Assembly (NCBI GenBank): GCA_016292015.1
Contig: JAEEZY010000027.1
Span: forward strand, 124,001 to 188,000
Reading direction: 5' to 3'
DNA from: Bacteroidales bacterium
Lineage (GTDB): Bacteria; Bacteroidota; Bacteroidia; Bacteroidales; P3
Length of the DNA stretch: 64,000 nt
Shown here: piece by piece, positions 7,107-15,081 of the stretch
How positions within the stretch are numbered: position 1 is the first letter of the stretch
Layout: the number at the start of each line of letters is the position of its first letter
The notes under the pieces: generated by a model
Seen by the model: the letters and a program-made list of their open reading frames with translations, nothing else
Database searches by the model: none
Told to the model about the DNA's origin: nothing
Position numbers and translations under genes: made by a program

Positions 7107-9262
7107 TACTGCTCAGCATAATGTCTCAGGTGTGGACGGATTCTCCTGTAGTAGCGTTCGTCAGTGGCGATTTTTCCCTTCAGAATACGCATGGTTTCTT
7201 CGTACTTGTCGGCGCATCCGGCTGCGTGGTAAACTTGTGCAATGTCGCGCAGTATGGTTTTGTCGGCTATAATCGCTATCGGCAGTTGCCGGTCGGTGGC
7301 TGCGAGCAGTTGTATTGCTTGCGTATCTTTCCAGTCAAGAACAAGCTGTCTGGCAACCTGCACCACCGAGCGCCAATATGCCTCGATAAACTGGCGAGAG
7401 ATAGGGTCGATATGTACCGATGAGATGTCGTGCCAGCTGATGTCGTTCATCGCATGGCGGCAGAAGGCTTCGCAGTCAATTGAGTCGCAAGGGGTGGGGC
7501 AGAGGCGGTAGCAAAGCCCCGTCATCTGTAGCCGTCCGGGAAACTGCTTGCCATAGTAGTCGCGCATATACCGTGAGAAGAACACAGGTCGCTTGTAGTC
7601 GTTGGCGTTCAGGGTGGGCGTCAACCAGCGCCAGCCGCCATTGAGGTTGACGTTGGCGATGGTGACGTCGAGTCGTATGCCCTCAACCTGCTGGGCATAC
7701 CACAGCGGGAAGGTGTCGTTGTCGCCGTAGGTGATGAGTATGGCGTTCTGGTCGCACGAGTTGAGCATGTTCGCCGCGATGTCGTGGGCGGTGAAGCGAT
7801 GGTGGCGGCTGTGGTCGTCCCAGTTCTGGCAGCCCATCAATGCCGGCACCGCCGCCACGAGCAGATATGCCGCCAATGAGGCTGGCTTTTTGAGCTTACG
7901 ACTTTTCATCTCTTGCATGGCCGTAACCGTCCACTTTGCGCCGAAGGCTATCCATACGGCGAAGGCGAAGAACGAGAGGATGTAGGCGTAGTCGCGTTCG
8001 CGCGGTTCGTAAACGGGGTGGTTCATATAGAATCCCAAAACGATGCCGCCCATGAGGAAAAGGGTGAGGGTGACGAAGAAAGCTCTGCGACGATGACGGC
8101 ATTGATGTATGGCACCGACGATGCCGAGTAGGAGAGGGATGGCGAAATAGCGATTGCGGGAGCGTCCGGCCATATCCTGAGGCGGTGTTGCCGACGAGCC
8201 CACCAGCAGGTCGTCGATGAGTGGAAGGCCGGTGATGAACTGTCCGTTCTGGAGTCCTCCGAATCCCTGCCGGTCGTTGAAGCGGCCGGAGAAATTCCAA
8301 AGCAGATAGCGGACGTACATATAGCCGAACTGGTAGGAAGCCATAAGCTGGAGGTCGCCTCCTTTGCCTTGCCAGTATTCGTATTGGTCGGCGTTGGTTT
8401 CGTTTTTACGCCAGCTGCGTGGCCACAAGGGCGCTTTTGTGTACTGGTCGCGCTTGATGTATTTCTCAAATCCTGTGGCCGTCGAGGGCTCGCCGTAGCA
8501 TATCTGTGGATTTGCGGCGGCACGTATCGGCACGATGGCGTAGGTGCTCAACCCCATCGCGAAAAACAGCGCCGCGAGACACAGAAGTCGCGCAACCCTT
8601 GCGATAGGGTGCCTCTTTGGAGACCGCCATAGCGCGAAGATGACAATCAGCGCCACCGAAGGCAGCACCAGCAGCGTCAGCTGGTGTACTCCTATTCCCA
8701 GGCCTGCCACCAGAGCGATAAGCAGCAGCCAGCGGTGGCGACGGGCGTCCGTCGAGCGGTACCATTTCAGCGCCGCCCACAGCATCAGTGCGGCCATGCA
8801 GGTAGCAAGCGAATAGACCTCGCTCTCAGTGGCCGAGAACCAAGCGGTGTCGCAGAACATGTAGCACAGCGAGCCGGCCAGCGCTGCCCATCGTGTTGCC
8901 AGTCGCGACCTTCCCTCATGTGGCTCGGCCAGCATCATTATGGTGCTGTATAGCAATCCCACCGTCGCGCCAGCGGCTATGGAAGACAGCGCGTTCGAGA
9001 GCGGCGCCACAAGCATCGCGTCGCCGCAGGCAAGGAGCATCAAAACATGCGCCAGCAGGTTGTAAGTCGGCGCTCCCGGCGGATGCCCCACCTGTAATCC
9101 GTATGAGGTGGCTATGAATTCACCGCAATCCCAGAAACTCACCGTTGGCTCCATCGTAAGCAGATACACTATGCTTGCTACAACGGCCGCCATCGTGGCA
9201 ATCAGATTGTCGGCATGCTTCTCCAACCACCGTCCGCCTATGTTTGACCGCCTGAATCCCAA
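7073..9262 (-). CDS. DUF2723 multi-pass membrane protein, glycosyltransferase-like
   Basis: A 729-residue inner-membrane protein of the DUF2723 family, related to GT-C/protein O-mannosyltransferase folds. The hallmark SFWDCGEF is at 42-49, followed by QVGHPPGAP. At least ten hydrophobic segments fill residues 20-470, and a soluble domain forms the rest. Many Bacteroidota homologues are near 1000 residues, so the periplasmic part is short here. The only start that keeps the N-terminal basic stretch is a TTG at 9262, and I hold it loosely. It lies 36 bp downstream of lptE. The catalytic role is inferred from the fold only. Confidence 0.82.
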   Translation of the reverse strand: MGFRRSNIGGRWLEKHADNLIATMAAVVASIVYLLTMEPTVSFWDCGEFIATSYGLQVGHPPGAPTYNLLAHVLMLLACGDAMLVAPLSNALSSIAAGATVGLLYSTIMMLAEPHEGRSRLATRWAALAGSLCYMFCDTAWFSATESEVYSLATCMAALMLWAALKWYRSTDARRHRWLLLIALVAGLGIGVHQLTLLVLPSVALIVIFALWRSPKRHPIARVARLLCLAALFFAMGLSTYAIVPIRAAANPQICYGEPSTATGFEKYIKRDQYTKAPLWPRSWRKNETNADQYEYWQGKGGDLQLMASYQFGYMYVRYLLWNFSGRFNDRQGFGGLQNGQFITGLPLIDDLLVGSSATPPQDMAGRSRNRYFAIPLLLGIVGAIHQCRHRRRAFFVTLTLFLMGGIVLGFYMNHPVYEPRERDYAYILSFFAFAVWIAFGAKWTVTAMQEMKSRKLKKPASLAAYLLVAAVPALMGCQNWDDHSRHHRFTAHDIAANMLNSCDQNAILITYGDNDTFPLWYAQQVEGIRLDVTIANVNLNGGWRWLTPTLNANDYKRPVFFSRYMRDYYGKQFPGRLQMTGLCYRLCPTPCDSIDCEAFCRHAMNDISWHDISSVHIDPISRQFIEAYWRSVVQVARQLVLDWKDTQAIQLLAATDRQLPIAIIADKTILRDIAQVYHAAGCADKYEETMRILKGKIATDERYYRRIRPHLRHYAEQYYLLPDDFWNF

Positions 9263-9265
9263 AAC

Positions 9266-9298
9266 AATAAATTGAAACTAAAAACCAGAAACTAAAAG
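9266..9298. repeat. Heptad intergenic repeat, copy C
   Basis: Plus-strand heptads ATTGAA, ACTAAAA, ACCAGAA, ACTAAAA fill the gap between the lptE stop and the DUF2723 start. Confidence 0.6.
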
Positions 9299-9820
9299 TC
9301 ACCAGTTCACCACAGCCTTGTTGAACACATCCTCGCACAACTCCTGCACAATCTCCTCCACCAGGGCGTTCTCGACGGATGAGAAGTCGCGGCTGGCGTT
9401 GTAGTCCTTATAGCGTGAGAAACTCTGGTTGAAGTTGGCCTCCTCGTTGAGGGTGTTCACAAATCGCACCTGGATGGTGATGGTGAGACGGTTCATCGCC
9501 ACCTCGTCGTTGCTCGAGAGCGAAGAGGCGCGAGTGGAATAGCCCGTGATCTCGCCCTCTATCTGCAGGTCGCCGTCGGAGTTGGCGATGTTGAGCGATG
9601 TCTGCGAAGAGAACATATTGCGCAGGTCGTCCGAGAGTTTCTGGCTGAGCTGTGGATTTACCGTAGGAGCGTAGTTGGGGAAGGTCTTGACGGATATGGT
9701 CTTGGCCCCCGGAGGTATCGACGCTCCGGTGAAGCTGTAGCCGCCCGAGCAGCCACAGAGCAAGCCCGCCGCCGCAATCAGCGGCAGAAGCAGCATCAGA
9801 TATTTCAAGCCTTTATGCAC
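9299..9820 (-). CDS. lptE: LptE-like LPS-assembly lipoprotein
   Basis: About 173 residues. LptE plugs and supports LptD in the outer membrane during lipopolysaccharide insertion. A hydrophobic signal peptide ends in LLCGC (Cys24 from the GTG start) and is followed by GGYSFTGASIPPGAKTISV, the usual LptE beginning. The core SQKLSDDLRNMF and the paired strands ITIQVRFVN also match. The start is uncertain: GTG at 9820 gives a basic n-region, and ATG at 9796 gives a shorter signal. An in-frame TTG at 9880 would overlap the upstream 56-codon gene. lptD is not in the window. Confidence 0.83.
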   Translation of the reverse strand: MHKGLKYLMLLLPLIAAAGLLCGCSGGYSFTGASIPPGAKTISVKTFPNYAPTVNPQLSQKLSDDLRNMFSSQTSLNIANSDGDLQIEGEITGYSTRASSLSSNDEVAMNRLTITIQVRFVNTLNEEANFNQSFSRYKDYNASRDFSSVENALVEEIVQELCEDVFNKAVVNW

Positions 9821-9836
9821 GTGTCGGCAGTTAGGG

Positions 9837-10007
9837 TTAGTAGTCACGCGAGTCCTCGTCGATACGCTGCTCGTCCTCAAGCTGCCAGAGCATGAAGGAA
9901 GACTGCTGCTCCATGTAGTTGAGTATTTCGACTTTGTGGGTGAGGTCGGTGACGGCGCAAATCTCTGTTACGAGAGCGTCTATCTTCTGTTTGAAATTGT
10001 TGTCCAT
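9837..10007 (-). CDS. Small protein, 56 aa, first gene of the lptE operon
   Basis: A 56-codon frame from ATG 10007 to TAA 9837. It encodes a helical, acidic peptide beginning MDNNFKQKID, with a hydrophobic middle (SSFMLWQLE) and the end DSRDY. Support is circumstantial: it lies between a promoter-like TATTTTTG at 10072-10079 and lptE, stops 16 bp before the lptE GTG, and its codon use resembles its neighbours. No family recognised. Confidence 0.55.
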   Translation of the reverse strand: MDNNFKQKIDALVTEICAVTDLTHKVEILNYMEQQSSFMLWQLEDEQRIDEDSRDY

Positions 10008-10071
10008 AGGGTATTTGTTGATATGTCAGTCGTTGGTATGTTGAAGCGATACCAACAGCAGTTTAATAGTG

Positions 10072-10079
10072 CAAAAATA
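10072..10079 (-). promoter_or_regulatory. Promoter -7 element for the small gene/lptE operon
   Basis: TATTTTTG on the minus strand, 65 nt before the 56-codon gene. No clean -33 TTG at the right distance, so support is moderate. Confidence 0.45.
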
Positions 10080-10159
10080 CAAAAATAAGAAAGAACGGTA
10101 GCGAATGGCGAAAGATTTAACAAAAAAAGGATGTAACAAGAATATTTGTAGATTTTGAG

Positions 10160-10167
10160 TATCTTTG
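10160..10167 (+). promoter_or_regulatory. Promoter of the first C69 peptidase
   Basis: TATCTTTG on the plus strand, about 50 nt before the start codon. A TTTG lies near 10145. It is divergent from the lptE-side promoter. Confidence 0.6.
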
Positions 10168-10219
10168 CATTTCCAAACAGTTGTAATAAGTCTAATAAAA
10201 ACAATAAACATTATTGATT

Positions 10220-11971
10220 ATGTCGTTAAGAAAAAGTATTCTAATGCTTTTGTGCAGCGTAATGTCGCTGTTGATGGTAAGTCCGGCAGAGGCCTGCACT
10301 AATTTCCTTTTCACCCCTGGTTCGACGAAGGACGGCTCGGCGATGATAACCTACGCCGCCGACTCGCACACGCTGTATGGCGAGCTGTACTACCGCAAGG
10401 CAGCGGATTATCCCGCCGGCACGATGTTCATGCTCTATGAGTGGGACACCGGCAAGAAGCTGTTCGAGATACCGCAGGTGGCGCACACCTACAATGTGGT
10501 GGGTAACATGAACGAGTATCAGCTGGCTATCGGCGAGACCACATATGGTGGCCGTGAGGAGTGCTGGAATACGCCGGTGAAGGGTATCGACTACGGCTCG
10601 CTTATCTACATCACCCTTCAGAGGGCCAAGACCGCCCGCGAGGCCATACGAGTGATGACGTCGCTAGTGGAGGAGTACGGCTACTGCAGCGAGGGCGAGA
10701 GCTTCTCTATCTGCGACCCCGACGAGGTGTGGATTCTCGAGATGATCGGCAAACGCGCCGAATACGACACCGTCAAGGGCAAGCCCGTCATGAAGAAACA
10801 ATACAAGGGCTACAAGGACGGTGCCGTGTGGGTGGCTCGCCGCATACCCGATGGCTACGTCAGCGGCCACGCCAACCAGGCTCGCATCACCACCTTCCCG
10901 CTCGAGACCAAAGGCTCGTACAAGTCGATAAGCAGCAAGAACATGAAGAACATCATGATGAGAGAGGTGGAGTGCGTGTATGCGGCCGACGTGATAAGCT
11001 TTGCCCGCCAGAGAGGCTGGTTCAACGGCAAGGACGAGGAGTTCTCGTTTGCCGACACCTACTGCCCGCTGACCTTCAGCGGCATCCGCGGCTGCGACGC
11101 CCGCGTGTATGCTATGTTCAACCGCATCAACAACGGCATGCAGAAATATGAGAAATATGCTATGGGCGACCCCAAGGCTCTGCGTCTGCCGCTCTGGATC
11201 AAGCCTGACCATAAAGTCGATCTGCACGAGGTGATGAACCTTATGCGCGACCACTACGAGGGTACGGCCATGGACATGACCAAGGACGTGGGAGCAGGCC
11301 CGTTCACCTGCCCTTACCGCTGGCGTCCGATGGGCTGGGAAGTGGATGGCAAGAAATATGTACACGAGCGCGCCACCTCGACACAGCAGACCGGTTTCTC
11401 GTTTGTGGCCCAGTGCCGCAGCTATATCCACAACCGCCGGATGGCCGGCATACTGTGGTTTGGCGTTGACGACACCTATTCGACCTGCTACTGCCCGATG
11501 TACTGCGGCCTGACGGAGATACCGGAGTGCTTCCGCGAGGGCAACGGCTCGATGGTGGAATACTCGGAGACGGCTGCTTTCTGGCTGTTCAACCGCGTGA
11601 CCAACTTCTGCTACAGCCGCTACAGCAACATGATTGTTGACCTGCAGAAGGTGCAGAACCGCCTGGAGGAGAAATTCATACGCGATGTGGCCCACCGCGA
11701 CCGCAAGTTCGACGGCCTCACCGATGAGCAGTTGCAGAGAGAGCTCAACGGGGCGTCGCGTGAGATGGCCAACGAGATGATGAGGGAGTGGACGAAGCTC
11801 GACCACTACCTGTTGGTGAAATATATCGACGGCAACATCAAGAAAGAGACCAACGGCCACTTCAAGACGACGGAGACGGGCATGAGCGCCTTCCCCGACC
11901 AGCCGGAATATCCGAAGTGGTTCTACCGCCAGATTGTGGAAGACCACGGTCAGGTGATTGAGGAGAGATAA
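10220..11971 (+). CDS. C69-family dipeptidase, copy 1
   Basis: A 583-residue secreted peptidase of family C69 (Ntn-hydrolase, PepD-like). It should be made as a precursor whose removal of the leader exposes Cys26 (ACTNFLF) as N-terminal nucleophile. The leader (1-25) also looks like a signal peptide. Further family blocks are ITYAADSHTLYGELY, FSICDPDEVWILEM and STQQTGFSFVAQCRS. Compared with the neighbouring copy it carries an insert of about 15 residues near residues 178-192. The ATG at 10220 is preferred over a TTG two codons upstream. It has its own promoter and a strong terminator, so it is a separate unit from copy 2. Confidence 0.92.
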   Translation: MSLRKSILMLLCSVMSLLMVSPAEACTNFLFTPGSTKDGSAMITYAADSHTLYGELYYRKAADYPAGTMFMLYEWDTGKKLFEIPQVAHTYNVVGNMNEYQLAIGETTYGGREECWNTPVKGIDYGSLIYITLQRAKTAREAIRVMTSLVEEYGYCSEGESFSICDPDEVWILEMIGKRAEYDTVKGKPVMKKQYKGYKDGAVWVARRIPDGYVSGHANQARITTFPLETKGSYKSISSKNMKNIMMREVECVYAADVISFARQRGWFNGKDEEFSFADTYCPLTFSGIRGCDARVYAMFNRINNGMQKYEKYAMGDPKALRLPLWIKPDHKVDLHEVMNLMRDHYEGTAMDMTKDVGAGPFTCPYRWRPMGWEVDGKKYVHERATSTQQTGFSFVAQCRSYIHNRRMAGILWFGVDDTYSTCYCPMYCGLTEIPECFREGNGSMVEYSETAAFWLFNRVTNFCYSRYSNMIVDLQKVQNRLEEKFIRDVAHRDRKFDGLTDEQLQRELNGASREMANEMMREWTKLDHYLLVKYIDGNIKKETNGHFKTTETGMSAFPDQPEYPKWFYRQIVEDHGQVIEER

Positions 11972-12009
11972 AAAACAATGGGCCGCTCATCCGAGCGGCC
12001 CATTGTTTT
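11972..12009 (+). terminator. Rho-independent terminator of C69 copy 1
   Basis: A perfect 17-bp stem (11972-11988 with 11993-12009) around the loop ATCC. It is GC-rich in the middle and ends in a T run. Confidence 0.9.
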
Positions 12010-12042
12010 TAAGTTTTAAGTTTTGAGTTTTAAGTTTTAAGT
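12006..12042. repeat. Heptad intergenic repeat, copy D
   Basis: Five heptads of ACTTAAA/ACTCAAA type on the minus strand, just after the terminator. A GTGG/TTAG-rich stretch runs on to about 12092. Confidence 0.7.
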
Positions 12043-12105
12043 GGGTGGTGGTTTGTTGTCAGTGTTTAGTAGTCGGTGGTTGGTTGTTGGGTTCAGAAAA
12101 TTTGC

Positions 12106-12113
12106 TATCTTTG
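12106..12113 (+). promoter_or_regulatory. Promoter of the second C69 peptidase
   Basis: TATCTTTG 25 nt before the ATG, preceded by TTG-rich sequence around 12081-12090. The leader is very short. Confidence 0.65.
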
Positions 12114-12138
12114 CAGTTCGAAACAAACCGATAAAGAT

Positions 12139-13824
12139 ATGAGAAAAGTAATGATGATCCTTGCAGCGGTGTTTGTGGTGGCTGCAAACAACGGAACGGC
12201 ATGCACCAATTTCCTGTTCTCGCGCGGCAGCACGACCGACGGCAGCACGATGATCACCTACGCCGCCGACTCGCATGTGCGCTACGGCGAGTTGCGCTAC
12301 TGCCCTGCGGCTGACCACCCGAAAGGCGAGATGCTGAAAATCTACGACTACGGCAGTCGCAAGTACCTGCTCTCCATCCCGCAGCCGGCTCACACCTATT
12401 CGGTGGTGGGCTTCATCAACGAATACCAACTGGCGATTGGCGAGACCACTTGGGGTGGGCGCAAGGAACTGATGCACGGCAACGCCGAGGGCATCGACTA
12501 TGGCAATTTGATATATGTGGCGCTGCAGCGTGCCAAAAACTGCCGCGAGGCGATAAAGGTGATGGACGAGCTGGTGCAGCAATACGGCTATTGCTGCGGT
12601 GGCGAGAGTTTTTCGATATGCGACCCCAATGAAGTGTGGATATATGAAATTCAAAGCAAGGGAACGGAAAAAGGAGCCATTTGGGTGGCTCGCAGGGTGC
12701 CGGAGGGATATGTGTGCGGCCACGCCAACCAGGCGCGCATCACCACGTTCCCCTGGGAGAAGAAAGGCAGCTCAAAGAGCATAAGCAGCAAGAGTTTCTC
12801 CAAACTATTCAATGCCGACGTCGAGTGTGTCTATTCGGCCGATGTCGCCTCATTCGCACGCAAGAACGGCTGGTTCTCCGGCAAGGACGAGGAATTCTCG
12901 TTTGCCGACATCTACAACCCCATCACTTTCGACGGTGCCCGTTTCTGCGACGCACGCGTCTATGCCATGTTCAACAGGGTGAACCCCGACATGAAGCGCT
13001 ATGAGCGCTACGCCATGGGCGACATCGAGGCCGAGCGTCTCCCTCTCTGGATTAAGCCCGACCACAAGATTGGCGTGCAAGAGGTGATGGCGCTGATGCG
13101 CGACCACTATGAGGGCACGCCGATGGATATGACTAACGACGCTGGCGCCGGCCCTTGGCATTGTCCCTACCGTTGGCGCCCGATGGTGTGGGAGCTGGAC
13201 GGACAGAAATACGTACACGAGCGCGCCACCTCGACGCAGCAGACGGGCTTCTCGTTTGTGGCCCAGTGCCGCTCGTGGCTGCCCGACAAGGTGGGTGGCA
13301 TACTGTGGTTCGGCGTTGACGATACCTATTCGACCTGCTACTGCCCGATGTATTGTGGCATCACGCAGATACCCACCTGTTTCGAGGCGGGCAACGGGTC
13401 GATGACGCAGTATTCGGAGACGGCCGCCTTCTGGCTCTTCAACCGAGTGAGCAATTTTGCTTATCTGCGATACGACTCGATGATAAAAGACATTCAGAAG
13501 GTGCAGAGCGAACTGGAGAGTGGGTTCGTGAAGGAGGTGGCACGCTGTGACGGACGGCTGGATGGGGTGCAGAACGAGAACCGCGCGGTGGGTGAGCTCA
13601 ACCGCACTTGCAACCTCTGGGCCGACCAGATGATGAAACGCTGGAGCGAGCTCGACCACCTGCTGCTGATGAAATACATCGACGGCAACATCAAGAAAGA
13701 GGAAAACGGACGTCTCAAGACCACCGAGACGGGCGTGAGCCAGTCGCCCGAGCAGCCCAAATATCCCGAGTGGTTCTACCGCCAGATAGTGAACGAGAAG
13801 GGAGATGTGTTGAAGGTGAGGTAG
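12139..13824 (+). CDS. C69-family dipeptidase, copy 2
   Basis: A 561-residue paralogue of the gene before it, alike along its full length and clearly a tandem duplication. The leader (1-21) ends at Cys22 of ACTNFLF, the predicted N-terminal nucleophile. The blocks ITYAADSHVRYGELR, FSICDPNEVWIYEI and STQQTGFSFVAQCRS are kept. The region after residue 175 lacks the insert of copy 1. A separate promoter at 12106-12113 suggests the two copies can be expressed independently. The dipeptide preference cannot be told from sequence. Confidence 0.92.
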   Translation: MRKVMMILAAVFVVAANNGTACTNFLFSRGSTTDGSTMITYAADSHVRYGELRYCPAADHPKGEMLKIYDYGSRKYLLSIPQPAHTYSVVGFINEYQLAIGETTWGGRKELMHGNAEGIDYGNLIYVALQRAKNCREAIKVMDELVQQYGYCCGGESFSICDPNEVWIYEIQSKGTEKGAIWVARRVPEGYVCGHANQARITTFPWEKKGSSKSISSKSFSKLFNADVECVYSADVASFARKNGWFSGKDEEFSFADIYNPITFDGARFCDARVYAMFNRVNPDMKRYERYAMGDIEAERLPLWIKPDHKIGVQEVMALMRDHYEGTPMDMTNDAGAGPWHCPYRWRPMVWELDGQKYVHERATSTQQTGFSFVAQCRSWLPDKVGGILWFGVDDTYSTCYCPMYCGITQIPTCFEAGNGSMTQYSETAAFWLFNRVSNFAYLRYDSMIKDIQKVQSELESGFVKEVARCDGRLDGVQNENRAVGELNRTCNLWADQMMKRWSELDHLLLMKYIDGNIKKEENGRLKTTETGVSQSPEQPKYPEWFYRQIVNEKGDVLKVR

Positions 13825-13875
13825 GAGGGGTAGTGATTAGTGGGTAGCAGTTAGCAGTTAGTGGGTAGTAGTCAT
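13825..13875. repeat. TTAGTGGGTAG-type intergenic word repeat
   Basis: Several imperfect copies of AGTGGGTAG, GTTAGCAG and GTAGT between the C69 gene and the PrsW gene. Similar words occur at 3517-3551 and 12043-12092. Confidence 0.5.
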
Positions 13876-13905
13876 TTTCCGATTTTAAATTCTTAATTTT
13901 CCACC

Positions 13906-14667
13906 ATGCTTATTCTTCTTTGTGCGGCTGTGTTGCCGGTTTTGATACTGCTTTTCGCCATCTATAAGGCCGACAAGATAAACAAGGAGCCTATAGGCAA
14001 ACTGATAATAGTGTTCATCTGCGGCGCTTTGACTGTGGTGCCGGCATCGCTGCTGGAGATGGTCCTATCGCAGTTCGAGCCTTCGGGGGCGTTGCTGGGA
14101 GGACTGTACAAAGGGTTCTGCGTGGCAGGGTTCTCGGAGGAGCTGTTCAAACTGCTTGCGCTGTTCCTGCTGGTGTGGAACAGCAGGCATTTCGACGAGT
14201 ATTTCGACGGCATCGTCTATGCCGTGTATGTGTCGATGGGGTTCGCCTGCGTGGAGAACATCATGTATGTGTTCAGCGGCGAGAGCTACGGGGCCTCGAT
14301 GGCTACGGCGGCTACGCGAGCGATACTCTCGGTGCCGGGGCATTTCCTGTTTGCCGTCATGATGGGTTACTACCTCGGGCTGGCGAAGTTTGCCGCTAAC
14401 CGCCGCAAACGGTATCTGCTCTATGCACTGCTGGTGCCGATATTCTTCCACGGCACGTTCGATGCGTTGCTGATGGTGCCGGAAGGGATGGATGAAGGCG
14501 GCATGAAATGGATAGTTACGTCGGCGCTCTTCATAGTGTTCATCGTGTTCGACATCAAGATGTGGAAACGGGGAGTGCGGCGCATACGCCACCTGCAGCA
14601 GCTCTCCGCCGACCAGAGCTCAGAGAGCTACCGGAACGCCTTCGAAGGATTTAAATGGAATTTCTGA
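13906..14667 (+). CDS. PrsW-type intramembrane protease
   Basis: A 253-residue protein with about seven hydrophobic segments, of the PrsW/CAAX-protease-like glutamic protease family. Glu78-Glu79 in FSEELFKL, His in PGHFLFAVMMG (about 145) and HGTFDALL (about 186) are the expected active-site blocks on transmembrane helices. In Bacillus PrsW cuts an anti-sigma factor; no anti-sigma gene lies nearby, so the substrate here is unknown. It lacks an obvious -7 element and starts 81 bp after the C69 gene. Confidence 0.87.
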   Translation: MLILLCAAVLPVLILLFAIYKADKINKEPIGKLIIVFICGALTVVPASLLEMVLSQFEPSGALLGGLYKGFCVAGFSEELFKLLALFLLVWNSRHFDEYFDGIVYAVYVSMGFACVENIMYVFSGESYGASMATAATRAILSVPGHFLFAVMMGYYLGLAKFAANRRKRYLLYALLVPIFFHGTFDALLMVPEGMDEGGMKWIVTSALFIVFIVFDIKMWKRGVRRIRHLQQLSADQSSESYRNAFEGFKWNF

Positions 14668-14749
14668 AAAAGGCAGCTCAAACATAGACTTAACATAGAG
14701 CGACCATAGAGCGGATATAGAGCGGTCCGCTTTTTTTTCCAATTTTTTG

Positions 14750-14757
14750 TATCTTTG
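14750..14757 (+). promoter_or_regulatory. Promoter of the structured non-coding region
   Basis: TATCTTTG at 14750-14757, preceded by a T-rich tract where -33 is expected. Transcription would start near 14763, more than 300 nt before the methyltransferase start codon. Just upstream (14692-14728) is a short ATAGAGCGG word repeat. Confidence 0.6.
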
Positions 14758-14760
14758 CAC

Positions 14761-15040
14761 CTCGTAAGGCGGAAGAGAAATGCCGCCGCAAACGAGAAGC
14801 ATTTGCTATTATTTCGCGTTAAGCCAAAAATGCGTCGGAAACATTAATTTGGAATAAAAACGCCACTGAAATAATAGGAGGATGGGGTATCAGGAATGAT
14901 GCCTCTTGACAATCAAAAAATAGCATTGCTCACGCTCAAGTAGCGTGATGCACTTGTAGATTGTCAAGGGTTCCAACGCATTCCGACGCATTGCCCCTCA
15001 GCTTAACGCAACAAGAGGCACCACGCTCTCTTTTTGCACC
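14761..15040 (+). ncRNA. Candidate structured RNA upstream of the methyltransferase
   Basis: A gene-free stretch with many nested complementary segments. (a) 14761-14765 pairs with 14792-14796, enclosing GGCGG 14768-14772 with 14783-14787. (b) A perfect 10-bp helix 14806-14815/14868-14877 encloses GCGTT/AACGC (14816-14820/14859-14863) and CCAAA/TTTGG (14824-14828/14848-14852). (c) GGGGTA 14884-14889 pairs with 14992-14997, GGAATG 14893-14898 with 14979-14984, and CTTGACAATC 14905-14914 with 14959-14968, and these enclose a hairpin at 14927-14952. (d) TGCCTCTT 14900-14907 is complementary to 15013-15020, which would form a pseudoknot or an alternative fold. A T5 run at 15031-15035 could end it. 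It could be a free small RNA or a long regulatory leader. I do not recognise it as tmRNA, RNase P, SRP or 6S RNA. Confidence 0.5.
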
Positions 15041-15042
15041 TA

Positions 15043-15081
15043 AGCGATTGATAGCACTGCACAACAAAACTATCAACCGCT
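15043..15081 (+). promoter_or_regulatory. Hairpin abutting the methyltransferase start codon
   Basis: 15043-15054 pairs with 15070-15081 (11 of 12 positions) around a 15-nt loop. The stem ends at the base before the ATG, so it could control ribosome access. TCTTTTTGCAC at 15028-15038 resembles a weak second -7 element. Confidence 0.5.

Noticed and set aside
10664-11947. 427-codon minus-strand frame over C69 copy 1
   Set aside because: Same antisense pattern. The plus-strand gene has full family motifs, a promoter and a terminator.
14761-15040. tmRNA or RNase P RNA
   Set aside because: There is no tRNA-like end pairing and no tag frame ending in Ala-Ala for tmRNA, and none of the conserved RNase P core segments was found.
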